Shown here: positions 22,460 through 34,353 of the stretch, piece by piece
Numbering within the stretch: the stretch's first letter is position 1
How the letters are laid out: each line of letters opens with the position of its first letter
Assembly (NCBI GenBank): GCA_024699855.1
Contig: JAMPIQ010000002.1
Coordinates: 2,728,001-2,792,000, forward strand
From: Aphelenchoides besseyi
Taxonomy: Eukaryota; Nematoda; Chromadorea; Rhabditida; Aphelenchoididae
Length of the DNA stretch: 64,000 nt
Direction: 5' to 3'
Notes under the pieces: generated by a model
Databases searched by the model: none
The model's input: only the letters and a program-made list of their open reading frames with translations
Told to the model about the DNA's origin: nothing
Program-made: the position numbers and the translations under genes

Positions 22460-23275
22460 CTGACTACTTTGGCATAAACACTAATATTAACAATCTGTAA
22501 ACAAAATTCTAACGCATGGTGTTAAGTGTTGTTCTTTTAAAAGCTTTCTATTACCTCCTTTTTGTAATTAAAACAATTTTTTGCTTAATAAACTAGAACT
22601 GTCGGTGTCTGTTCAGAGCCGTTAGTGTTCTTATTATTGCGTTGAGTCTTGAGAATTTAAAACTACAAAGCAGGTGCACTTATAGTTAACAGTTTTTGAC
22701 TATTACAACACGCAGGTGACGTGATATTCAAATGCTAATGCTCATAACTCAAGTAAGAGTATCAGCGGATTGTAAGCATAGAGCAGACAGGTTGGTCGTC
22801 TATTTTAACTCGTTGACGTCTGCGAAGATGATTTCGATAACCAGTCGTTATGTCGACGTACCATGTAGGTCACCTAATAACCGATTGCACGAAGGAGAAA
22901 ATTGTTATGTACTTTTGTTGTGCCAATCGAGAGCTTCATTTGCCTCAGATTAAAGGCGGAGCTTCAATTGAATCGTCATAATTTGTTTGTCATCTCAATC
23001 AAAAGTTTGGCTTCTCAGTCGTTGACTGCAAAGGTTAGTAATCGACGTGTATCGAATTCTTACGGTGATTCTGGTTGCAAATTTTTGCGCAGGAATGCAC
23101 GAAATGTGAGTGAAATTATGTTTTATCACAAGTTAAGTTTCAATTCAGCTTCATTCTCTGTTTCATTGGCATCTCAATTGCTGTATGTTTGCTGTTCTGT
23201 ATGTTTCGTTGGCAGTCGACGCGTGGGTTTAGCGGTGGAATTGTCGAGTAACTTGTTTGACTTTTTTTGAATTTA
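22460..23275. other. Intergenic region
   Basis: The AATAAA at 22586-22591 may end the four-TM gene. Open frames at 22732-23270 lack splice logic or recognisable motifs; an upstream exon of the APMAP-like pseudogene could lie here but I cannot place it. Confidence 0.35.
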
Positions 23276-24600
23276 CTGTGAACTTGAGATTACCAGTTCC
23301 AATGCCATTGAGTGGAGAATTTGCGCCCAACAACTTGCTCGGAGATCCCGTTTTGTTGGCAAGCGATTTGGTTGATGGTCCTGCATCGTTGATAGTTGAA
23401 GACGGTACAAGATAGCCATAGAACGAATCTACGTTCATTGCAGACACTTTTTACACGGGTACAGCAGATGGAAGAATAGTCAAGATTCGGGACGATGATA
23501 TACAATCAGTTCTAGAAATAGTGCCGACTCGTTCTAAGAGAGGTGATCAATCTACTGAATATTTCAATCAATCTTCCAGGAACTTACAAAAGTGAACCAA
23601 TTACCGGTCGACCGTTGGGATTCCGGCGATATGACTGTGAGAACATAGTCGTGGTTGATGCTTATTTGGGTGTTTACAAGTTTAAGTGGGACAAAAGAGG
23701 GGAGGGTTCGCGTTGAATGTTAATGACCAGTGATAAGAAGCTCATTCCAGAGAAAATTCTAAGCATTTGGCCATCGGATATGGTGGTCGAAGGTCGAGAG
23801 ACGCGTTTTCTAAACGACATCGAAATTTGGGACGAAAAAACGTGGCTGCTCACCGATTCATCTTCTCGTTATCAACTTCGAAATTCTGCGAACTTAATCA
23901 TAGAAAATGCACCTACTGGAAGGTGAACGTCCAACACTTTCAATTTGATCTCGATGTTCAAATTTTGCAAATCAATCCATATACTCAACACCCTAAAGTA
24001 GTGTGATTGATCACTTGTACTATCCGAATGGAATTCAAAAGCACCCGGATGGCTACTCTTTTTTGTTCTGCGAAACATCGATGTTCAGAATCCGACGGTT
24101 GGAAACGAAATAAAGGAGCAGAAACATTTATATTTTAGTTATTATTTTACTGGTAAACACAAAGGACGACTCGAGGATTTCGTTGGGAATTTGGCCGGTT
24201 ATCCGCATAGCATTCGACTCTCAACTCAATAGACCTTTTATGTCGCTCTGTCGACAGTTCGTTCTCGACATCGTCAAACGATCGTCGACAATTTAAACGA
24301 ATGGCCGTTGATTCGTCGTTTGATTTTATTGTTTTTTCCGAATCGTTTCATTGCTCGTTGGTGTCATTCGATCTCTCAGGATTATGTCATCGTTGTGGAA
24401 ATGGACTTGTTCGGCAACATTGTTCGTTCTTATCAGGATCCTGGTGGAACGATCGGAGTGATCTCACACGTGATTAAGATAGCTATGTTAGTCAAAGATA
24501 ATCGAAGAGATTCTAGATTGCCGATGACGAGAACCACATTTATATCGGGAGTTTGACGAACAATTTCATTGCAAAGCATCCGAAAGCTTCGAACTGATAG
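23276..24600 (+). pseudogene. Decayed APMAP / strictosidine-synthase-like gene
   Basis: The translation follows the six-bladed propeller family of adipocyte plasma membrane-associated protein. In order it shows FYTGTADGRIVKI, GRPLGF, ENIVVVDAYLGVY, RFLNDIEIW, WLLTDSSSRYQLR, LYYPNGI, GRLEDFVGNLAGYPHSIR, ALSTVRS and YVIVVEMD. Early introns are intact (for example 23400-23439, and 23682-23730 giving VYNDKKL). Later parts are broken: a TGA follows NAPTG near 23925 with no usable intron, an apparent two-base insertion precedes IDHLYYPNG near 24003, no donor follows the exon ending near 24103, and an in-frame TAG interrupts the propeller near 24232. The family has arylesterase-like membrane enzymes; this copy looks recently lost. 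Confidence 0.7.
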
Positions 24601-27272
24601 CAACAATCTCGAACTTGTTGTTGCTAATCGATAATCTTACGGTCCGTAATTTGACACTCTCGCTCTATTCAAGAAATAAAGTGAGAGCCGGATTTAGAAA
24701 CCAAGTCACTTTTTGTCGACTAAAGAACAACTCAAAGCTCAGCAGTTGAATTTGTTTCTTGAGGTCGAAACGCGGAAGAAGCAGCGAAGCAAATGCGGTT
24801 CAGCGGACGTATAAACGTTTTGACGAGATTGACGGGTTGAAAGGCAAAACGAAAATCCAAAACAAATCGTCCAGTTTTTCTTGTTGTTCGTTGACCAGAA
24901 GCCAAGTGAATGGAAGTTTTTATTGAAAGAAAAAGTCACTTGTTGAGTTTACGGTAAGTATAATGTGATTGACTAGTGGAGCTCTAATTGTCACAGTAAT
25001 CTTTGAATTGATCTTCTCTTCCTCCAAAATGACAATAATTCGTCAGTTACAAGAACGGCCAGTTTTTGTACTTCATCTCATCGAAGATACGAACTTTGGT
25101 AGGGAGTCAGACGGCGACCAATTTTACCACGAGTTTACCTGGAAATGTTGTTAAGCAACACGCGAAAGCCGTGAACGAGGAGGAACGGAAGTTTCGTTGA
25201 CTGACGATGAGCTTTTTGTGCCATTGTTTGCTTAACATTTGAACTGCGAATTGGAAATTTGGTACGTAGTTTCGAGAGGTCTCAGTTTCTTCAGCGGTTT
25301 CTGTTCGAATGATTCGTGGCTTTGCACCTGTTCATTTTCAGGTCTTTTTTACTCTTGAACGAAGAAGTCAATGGGAAGTTTTGTAAATAAACGATTAGAA
25401 GAATGCAGGATATTTTAGGAGTCTGTAATTTGGTTGCATTCAGAAATTACCCCTTAGGCTTTTTTCGAATCTTACGCAAGAATAACTAAAACGCTTCTTA
25501 ATTGGCTTTTTAACTCGGGATTTGCGGTCACAGAAACGATTTCCCACGTTCTTCCGGTTCATATCGGTGGTTATTCTGAAGCACTAACTTCTTTTGTACT
25601 TAGTCCTACGAAACAGTTGTTCCCTGAGGCAGTTGACGAACAATTTTAGTTGAGAAAACGCGTGGGATTAATTTTGAATTCACATTCTGTTCGTTTTTTG
25701 CCCTTAGCGTTCTTCTTGACTGTGACTGGACGGTTTTCGAATTCGATGTGAAAATCTTTTCGCAGTAATCTCCGATTATACTCGTGCATTTATCCGCCCA
25801 AATAAAAGAAAGTCGATGACGAACGAAAGTCAACGGTTCTATACAAACTGAGATTTGGACTCCAGATCTCAAATCGACGTGAATGTGTTAGTTGATGGCT
25901 TTCAATTTACATTGCAATAGCTGACGCACAAGCGGAATTAACATTCATGACCATTGGATTAAGTTGTTCTCGAAGTTCTTGACGAACATTTAGTTAAGTC
26001 AAAGGAAATCCACGACATAATTCGACTTTTCGATCTTCCGTTGTGGAGGTGTGAAGTTCGAAAACTCGTTCCCGCTGTTCTTTTGACACTGCAAATGGCA
26101 ACTACGCAGCGTATTTCCGTTTCTTCCATACAACTTGGCAGTTGTCTCTAAAAATATTTTTGCAAACTAGACCGGAAGTCGAAGTGAAACGGAGAATTGG
26201 ACCTTCGGTTCGAAAACCGGGTACAAAAAACTAACCACTTGTTCCTTGTCGAAGTCTTCCACACCCTCCGGAAACGTGGTTATGAACAAGTTTCGTGTTA
26301 TAACTGTGAGTTTGGGACTGAACATTTTAGCCCATTCGACCGTTGACTAATTCACACCGTTGAGTCAGTTGGTGTATCCGCGAGTTTAGTTGGGCCAATT
26401 TCTAAGCGTGTTCGTTTAGTTGAGATTTTGAAAGCTTTTGATCTCGTTTAGTCCCAATACGCACATTTAAATAGCAAGGTGGTTGATTCTATGCCCATGA
26501 ATACAACCTTGTGGTTCGGAATGAGCTCTTGCTGCATGATTTCTTGCTATCAAAATGTAATGGTCAATCGAACGATCCAAAAGCACATTGAACTTATAAA
26601 GTTGTTTAGTTTGCATTCGATTAATGAAAACTTAACGTGCATTCCGCCCAAGAATACATCTAATTGAGACGTTCGATTAGCCATTTGATAGCCATTCTTT
26701 CGTTTGCATTTAAACGCTGTGAAGTAATCGGGGTGTTTTGGATTTCATCGTTTGCTCATTCCAATCTTCGATTTGCTCTCTTATTTCCCCCGAGCTTCCA
26801 GTAGTCGGCAGTCACGCGCCAATGATTCGTGCAAATTTATTGGACTTGGTTTCCGATTTATGAAGATTTCGGCAAAACATCGATTGTGACGTTCACATCC
26901 GGTTGAACACGAAAACAAAAGCATTTCGAAGAGTATCGTTAACTGCACGGTTTCCTAATCGCAACAACAATGACAAAAACACTCCGGGAAATCTGCGAAG
27001 AAAAGACGTTCGTTTGCTCACTTCTTGTTTTGCTCAACTGCCAAATGCACCACAAAGTAATTTACAGCACTCTAGGGGGTTCTTATGTTCGTCCGTTTGT
27101 TAATGTTGCGGATTTAATACGTTGAGTTGGCCGGTAAAATCTCTTTCTGTTCGTTCGTTCGTGGATCAGAAAGTCGAGTTAAGTGGAGACATTGATTTGA
27201 TCTTTAAAGCGTTGAAATGTGCTACGTGATCTAATTTGTCAAATTCTTCTATTTTTGCTCATCTTTCAGCAA
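24601..27272. other. Gene-poor region
   Basis: About 2.7 kb in which I find no supported exon on either strand, no tRNA and no clear repeat. Scattered frames of 60-90 codons have no initiation or splice context. Confidence 0.4.
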
Positions 27273-29094
27273 ATGGAGAACTTGTGGGCGGCTCCGTTGG
27301 TTCAGACAGCAACCGCAATCGATCGAATGGCTCAACTGCTGGATCCCGAACTAACGATCGAACAACTGGGTCCATTTGTGTTTGAGACCATGGTAAGTTG
27401 TTTTGATTGAAGACGTCGAATCGGAGTGCAAACCTTTCTTCTTAACCAGCAGCTCGAGATTATTTGATGTCTTCCGAGAATAACTAGAGGTCAAGTTGAA
27501 AGAAGTCGATTACAAATGAAATGAACGCTTTCGAATTTCTTAGTATAAGATGAATTGGTTGAGGCACGTCTCATCTCCTCACCATCATCCGTTTATCGCA
27601 CAATATTCGCTCATGCATAACATTAGTTGCGCATAAAGAAAACCGAATAACGGTTGAGGAAAACGCCTTTTTTGTTCTTAAATGTCTAGTCATAAGACCT
27701 TTGGGTTATTCCTGAGAAGTTTGCGTGTCCGAAAATTGACGAATGTAATCAGTGGAAACGCGCCAAACCCACATGTATTTCTGGTTCATAGTTAGAGTAT
27801 ATAAACCGAATTCAAATTGCTTATCGAGTGTTTCGTTCAATTGGTGTATACGTGAATCCATCGAGTTTTTGTGTTAGCATGTCTTCTTGAAGTAGCGTAC
27901 GCACATCATAATCGAACGTTCAGTTAATTAATTCAATTTGAGTACAAACCCAAGTCTCAAATACGTTTTGCTTCTTTGGTTTTCTATTTGATTAATCGCA
28001 AATGACCAAAATTTGTCTCACAAAAACTTTTTCTTGGTATCGAATTGAAACTCTACGCACTTCATTTCGTATTTCCGGTCTTCAATCCAAAGTGCGAACA
28101 CCGAGTTGGTCTTCTTTTTCTGTATTCACGCAAATTCCACGGCTTCTGATGCGTATAATTAAGTTGTTTGGTTGGGGGGACTGCGAGAAGGTACACGGAT
28201 CTCTGGACTTAAAGAACTCAAAACAGTCACATGTTTTACAATACACTGAGATTTTATTGTTTTACGTCACTTGCACACATCGCGTGTTTGGGCCGTTAAA
28301 TTATATGGCCAACCGCGTGAACTTGGCCACTACCCTAATGTCGTAAATTGCTTTCGTCGGATAAGTCGAGAGCCACAAAGCCATTTAGCTTATTTCTTTT
28401 ACTGTCAATTAGATCGTAACAACCGATTTACGAGGTCAATTTGTGGGAACGCATTTCTTTGTTTCGAGCAAAAGTTCAGAGTTAATTTCAGTCGCTTTGA
28501 CGATACGAGGATTATTTCTTTTTGCTCTCCATAGTCTTTATAATCGTATCGACTGTTTTAAAAATAGAATGATTGTAGGAAGACTGCCGGCAACGTTGTA
28601 CGGATTTGCTTTACACCTGCACGGCTCATACGGAAAGCGAGGGATACATTTGCACGATGGATACGACCATTTTGGTTCTCGTCATTGTGGCTGCTGTTTT
28701 CACCGGTGAGTTTCGATTCAAAGACGAAACAACAACCAGTCTTTAGGGTTTCTAATTCCAATCGTTTACATCATCATCTGCATGTGCACTCGTTTTTGTG
28801 GTTTGTTTTCGGAAAACGCCGAAGCTCAGGGTCTTATTCACTCCGACCTGCGACATGGTAAGAAATGAGAAACAACCATACGAATCTTCAAACTCAGATT
28901 GGGAATCCTATCCATCTGATGGACCGCAGATGTTTTACAACAATCAGAACGGTGAATCGACTCAACTGTCACATTCCTACGGTCTCGTTTATCCGCATCT
29001 TGGCGAAGTGAACGAATGTGAAGAAGAGAAGCGTATTGAAGTTGACGAAACGGAAGAACCGAAAGAAACGATCGTCTCATCGACTGACATGTAG
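27273..29094 (+). CDS. Single-pass membrane protein, unknown
   Basis: Exons 27273-27392, 28579-28705, 28747-28857 and 28898-29094 encode 184 residues; the first intron is 1186 nt, unusually long here, the others 40-41 nt. An acceptor (CATCTTTCAG) lies three bases before the ATG. The N-terminal part has a helical stretch (DRMAQLLDPELTIEQL), then a small Cys motif (EDCRQRCTDLLYTC ... ICTM). One hydrophobic span of ~28 residues (ILVLVIVAAVFTGFLIPIVY) ends in Cys residues, and an acidic cytoplasmic tail follows. No cleavable signal peptide is obvious, so a type III membrane protein is likely. The join between exons 1 and 2 rests on phase and the Cys motif only. Confidence 0.6.
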
Positions 29095-32000
29095 ACGGTG
29101 GTCTTTGAATCCGCCCATTTCCAAAGTCACGTATCATACATTCAGTTCCAATTTAGTTCGTTAATTCATTTTGCTAACTTCGAAAACGGGTAACTTTTTG
29201 CGAAACACAAACTAATGCAAGTCCCATGTTTTATGAACTGCAGAAATAAAGTGATCATTAGAGAACGTTTAAGCGAAATGACAACTCGAAGATACGCTCA
29301 TGTGCAAAGAAAAATAACTGCACGGTAAAGTCGGGTTCCCGCAGAGTTGAAAGACGGAACGCGGTGAATTTAAAAGCCATAACTTTGTGATTGTCCTTCC
29401 GGTGTTTTCTCAAACTCTGCGGGTAGGTTCTTCTACTTCATGAAGTTATTTATTACCCGCAGCAAAAGGTCGCAATTGTTCTTTCCGACAAGTCCCCAGT
29501 CTATCGGACGAACACTCACATTTTGAATCCATAGCGATTTGTTAGTCCATAAATAGTATTCTAATCTTCAGTCTCAGTAACCACTTGAATTAGCCACCCG
29601 CAATTGGCATTTCAGCTGCCCGGTTATGTCTTACCATTTGATTTAAATGTCTCCATTAATAAGTTTAGTGCCTCTACAAGACCTCTGAAGTCGACTAATC
29701 TTTTGTTCCCGACAGCAAAGCCTCGTGTTTCTAATCATAAATATTTACATCTGAATGCGCAATAGAGCTCGTGAGAGTCGAATAGATTATTTCGGCAAGC
29801 GCAGATCGAACACTTGAAAGCATCTGAATCTCTTCAACACTGTTGTTTCCATCAATTTGAACAGTCACTTCCAAACATCAACTGGAAGCTTGTTTGCTTT
29901 GAACAGCATCCGATTTCGTGCAGAAGCCGTTTCACACTCATGCTCCAACGCACAATTCTTCTTCCCGAACATGTTCGAACAAAGAATACCGAGAGTTACG
30001 AGAACCAGTGAACGACCATCGGACTCTCGGCTTCCTTTTGTTTGTTGACCTTTGATTCGTGAATTAGCGCGAGGTTTGGGCCCAATTAACACACCGAACA
30101 GGCGCTCATGGTCATCGCACTCAACGAACGGACAGTTCAGTTGGTTTTTGCCGTTACTCTCGACTGTCGTTTTTATTCGTTCGCTTTCTGATCATCACAC
30201 CCGATAAAACCTTTTTGTTGCCTTCAAACTTGGCTTTTTACTTAAACCAAACCTTGAAACGGTCAAGTCCCTCGGGAAGTGGAATGCAAATCGACCACAG
30301 AAACCCATTTGCATAATTGAATTGCTGTCTTGAGTACACGTTCGTGCATTTACGTTTTTTTTACAAACTATGTCGTGTGGGTAGTTGGTTATGAATGAAA
30401 CTCGAGACGTGTAGCAGAATGTTTGTTTCTGCTTTTAAGTTCGAACTATCTTTGTTGCTATAACTCGTGGTATTTTCCGAGTGCAGTTCGTTTGAAAGTT
30501 TCCGAAAATCGAATTCCATACCAAACAACGGAATTAGTTCACATCAGAAGAGCACTCGAGCAGCATAATGCACATCGTGTGAACCTTCGACTCATCTTCA
30601 TTCCGTTTTTACGGTTCTTTAAACTTGTCGGTTAGTCTTTTTCACACTCACGGCCTCATCCATCGTGCCGTCGAGTTTCAGAAGATGAAACGAACCATAG
30701 AAATTTCAATTTTCTCCCGCCTTTTGTGCTTTCATCCTCCCCATTTACTGCACTAGAATTCGAAACCCATTTCTCTCTCTTTCAACACCCGAGTTGTTTG
30801 TTGTTTGAAAGTGAATGTAGAAATCGTACTCTTGACTTCGAATCGCATTGTGAATTCCGCCATTTACATCATGCTCTTTGCTGTCTAAATTCAACTCCAA
30901 CAGCCGATTGACCTCTTCTTCAATAGCCATCGTTCTCGAAAAAACACTCAACTCCGTGAAGATGTTGAATCTTCTCGACCAATTTTGCGCGAACATCGCG
31001 ACTCCACGGTCAACAGGTGAGTGGCCTTCTTGAAGTTGTTATCGTTTTAAACCATCACACAACAAAAATCTGTGTTTCACGATCTTCTCCAAAAGAAAAG
31101 TTCCCATTGGAGCGGTGATTCATTTCGCTGCGTATCAATCAATCTCAGCGTGTTCAGTTGATGGGAAGAATGGAAATTGAATCACCGATGAACCGACGTT
31201 TCTGTTTTAACGATCTTTCTGTCACGTGAAAACAAGCGGCGGATGCGAGTTGATGGGACGATGGCTAGTGAGTTATGTTGTTGTTCGTAAGTGAGAACGG
31301 AAATTGACTCCGTGCGTTCGTCAATTCGTCTGCGAACTTTGAAGTACCGTTTATTTATAAGATGAGAGTGGATGGCGCTAAAACGATGAGAGAAAAGAAC
31401 TTGGATTCTATCGTTGAGGTCATCTGTTTGCCTTCGGATGTGCGTAGTTCCGGTCTCGAGTTAATAAACGAAATGAGAAGCTCCATTTTAGATTCACAAC
31501 AGACGGGAAAACACAAACAATTTCGTCGGCGGTTTCGATGAATCAGTCAAATGGAAGAAGAGCGTAGATTTCCATATAATGACCGATGCGGTTTGAGTGC
31601 GCCTAAAAGCTGTCGGGATTTGATGGATGAGTATAATTTGCACGAGCAGCAGACATTTGGTGTGAGTGGCCATCTTTCCAATGTGTTTGCAGGTTAACAA
31701 AAATGCATCTCCACAGGCATCAACTGCGAGCTCGGTTTCACGGTCATCAGAAGCACACGCGAGTAACTCCGTTTATTCGCTTCGCTCATCCATCAAACCG
31801 ATTGACTCCAGTGTTTGAACGTAGTGCGAGGACATCGACCTTACGGTTCGCGTTTACTTTCATTTCGTACATTCGCTCAAATCCACAACTCTTCTCACGT
31901 TTTTGTTTGTACGATTGACGCGAACGTTCCGTTGAGTGTCAAGGGAATTTCGTCAGTAGTTTAGCGGCAACGGATTGAACATTGACATCGCGAATTCCGT

Positions 32001-33041
32001 TGAGATTTTGCATCCTACTCACTTGTCCACCTCTTGACTAAACGGTCGTCCGGTTTGTTGAAACGCTGTGTCTACTGATTCTGCTGTCACGATACACAAC
32101 TCGTTCCATCTTCTTTCCGCCTTCAGAAGTCCATTCGACGGCGTTTTTAAGTCTCCATCTGCTTCGCCCGTTCATCATTTCTTTTATTTTTGTTTTCTGA
32201 CTTTTTTGCCGACGATCTTAACTCGGAGCTCAAATTCAAATAAACGAAACATTGATTTGCGAAAGCTCGAAAACTTTACGCGAAACCTTTTGTTAGAAGC
32301 TTCAGCCGCTTTTCTTTAGCTCCGTAGTTGTTGGTATCATCGCGTAACATTTTGGCTTCAGCATAGCGATGACGCCGCTTTGGGTGTTTAGTGGACGAGC
32401 TTGTTGTTAGCCTAATTGTTTCTGAGCACTAAACGCATTAGTTTGTACAGTCAACCCGCTTTATTTTGATTTCAATTCACTAAAGAAGCTAAAAACATTT
32501 CTTGCAAATGGCGCTAATCTTTTTCGAATCAGCTTTTTTGTCTCGCTTTCTAATCCCGACCATGAATATCGTGGTACAAAACAGCCAATCTTTGCCTTCA
32601 GTACTTTGTAGCGTTTAAAGCCAATTAACATTCTGAGCAACACTTCGCAATCGACGGTTTGAATACCAAATTGAACGTTATTACCAAATGCATCGTTTGG
32701 TTGAAGATAAAACTACACTCTAGTTTAACTTTCAGTCCAGCTAGTTAGTTAAACTGAGTACGGTAAGGGAAAACAAATGGCTAAAAACGCGGAACGGAAA
32801 GCTTCTTGGTCTGTGCACGTTGTCGAATTTAGAGTGAAGGGCGTGGTCGAACGTTTTAGAGCGCGTGTCTAATTAAACCCATCTGCCATTTCCACTTTTT
32901 GGACTACGCAGACGGAATCGTAAATTCACAGTTTGGTTAGTTGCACTTTACGACAAACCTTTTTCTCGCGCTTGTTATTATCAGTTTACGTGGACGGACG
33001 TGCCTTCAATCTTGTAAACATACATTTCGATTTCAGCAAAA
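29095..33041. other. Gene-poor region, ~3.9 kb
   Basis: No supported gene. A minus-strand ATG frame at 30996-30745 and a hydrophobic minus frame near 31660-31494 were considered and not accepted. AATAAA near 29245 may end the upstream membrane-protein gene. Confidence 0.4.
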
Positions 33042-34014
33042 ATGCGCTCAATCTTCGTTCTGATCCTTATTGTTTCCGTCGCTTTATTCGCCGCACGAAG
33101 CGTTGAAGCAAAACGTGACGGAAAGCGAGAATCAGCCGCTCAACCAACTGGTGAAATCGAACAATGTCAATGCGACGCGTTGACCAAATGTCGTGCCGAA
33201 GCTCAAAAGCGTCAACAACCGTGTATTGAGAAGTGTAAAGCCAAATTGCGCAATCGTCATTGGGATCAAGAAGCCGGAAAACAGTGCTTTGATGTCGAAC
33301 AAAACAATGAGCAACAGAAATGCATTCAGGAAGTGCAATTGAAAACGTAAGGCTTGTAAACGAATCCAACTATCGTCAACGTTTAGCTGTGCCAATGAAC
33401 CGGGAGTTATGTTGGCGAGAAATGAAACGATGCCGTGGGGTCGTCGTCGGCATTCACATCGCCGTCAACCACGAGATGCAGCCGAAGAAAACGATGTAAA
33501 CGATGAGGACAATCACAATGATCATGAGGAAGAAGCAGAGGACGTGAAACCACCGACTCAACAGCACAGACCACGTGAGCACAACAAGAGAGCTTTCTAT
33601 TCCTTCATTCGACGACATTTCGGTAAAAGTGGTGAGTTGTTCAACTCGCAATCTTCAAATAAATTTTAATTGCAGGCAACGCCTTTGTTCGATGTATGGA
33701 TTCCTGCGGAAAGCAGCGAGTTCACGACCAATGTCCTCGCGAACTGAAGTACGATACTCAAAACCGGCGTCTGTCAATTAGTTTTTGTGTTTTAGATGCG
33801 GTGTAAAACGTATTCCACGAGCCGAACATCACGAATTGATTTCCGAGTGCCACAAGAAACAACAACCACGTCGCTACGAAGTCTGCAACTGTTTGAAGAA
33901 CGCCGGAATGAAGTAAGTCGAGTGAACTTGTGGTCATTTACAGTCCTTCTTTCCAGTCATTTGGACTGCACGTTCGGACGAAAAGACAAAAAGAAGAACG
34001 CGAAAGCCGAATAG
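33042..34014 (+). CDS. Secreted Cys-rich protein with acidic middle, unknown
   Basis: Exons 33042-33346, 33387-33631, 33676-33748, 33796-33912 and 33957-34014 give 265 residues in one consistent phase. The signal peptide is MRSIFVLILIVSVALFAARS. Then come a cysteine-rich charged domain (CQCDALTKCRAEAQKRQQPC), a linker with an acidic His/Asp/Glu/Asn-rich run, and a second Cys-rich domain with CMDSCGK and VCNCLKNAG. It ends in a very basic tail (RKDKKKNAKAE). The paired Cys-x3-Cys motifs suggest two related helical disulphide domains. AATAAA near 34143 follows. Confidence 0.75.
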
Positions 34015-34353
34015 ACAGTCAGAAAGTGGAAATGGAACCCATTTGTTAAACGCTGTTCACTGTAAATTTTAATAATCTCATTCGATTTGACTTAATCTTT
34101 TGAATATCTCGCATTTTTGTATTTGAACGCATTTCTTCTTGTAATAAACAAACAAATGAACTTGTTAATTTTATTAATTGAAAACCATCGGCAACTTCTG
34201 TGAGTAGTTAAAACGTTTTGATTGTGAGTTAAGATTATTTACGGGAACGTTTTGGCGGATTATTGTTATCGGCAGTTGAACAAGAAGAAGCACGTTTAGC
34301 CAATTTCGAGAAACTAAATTCAAGGAGAAGTGAACGGATAAAGTGTATGAAAC

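Noticed and set aside
30745..30996. Minus-strand ATG frame of 83 codons
   Set aside because: It has an ATG but no splice partners, domain, signal peptide or second copy to support it.
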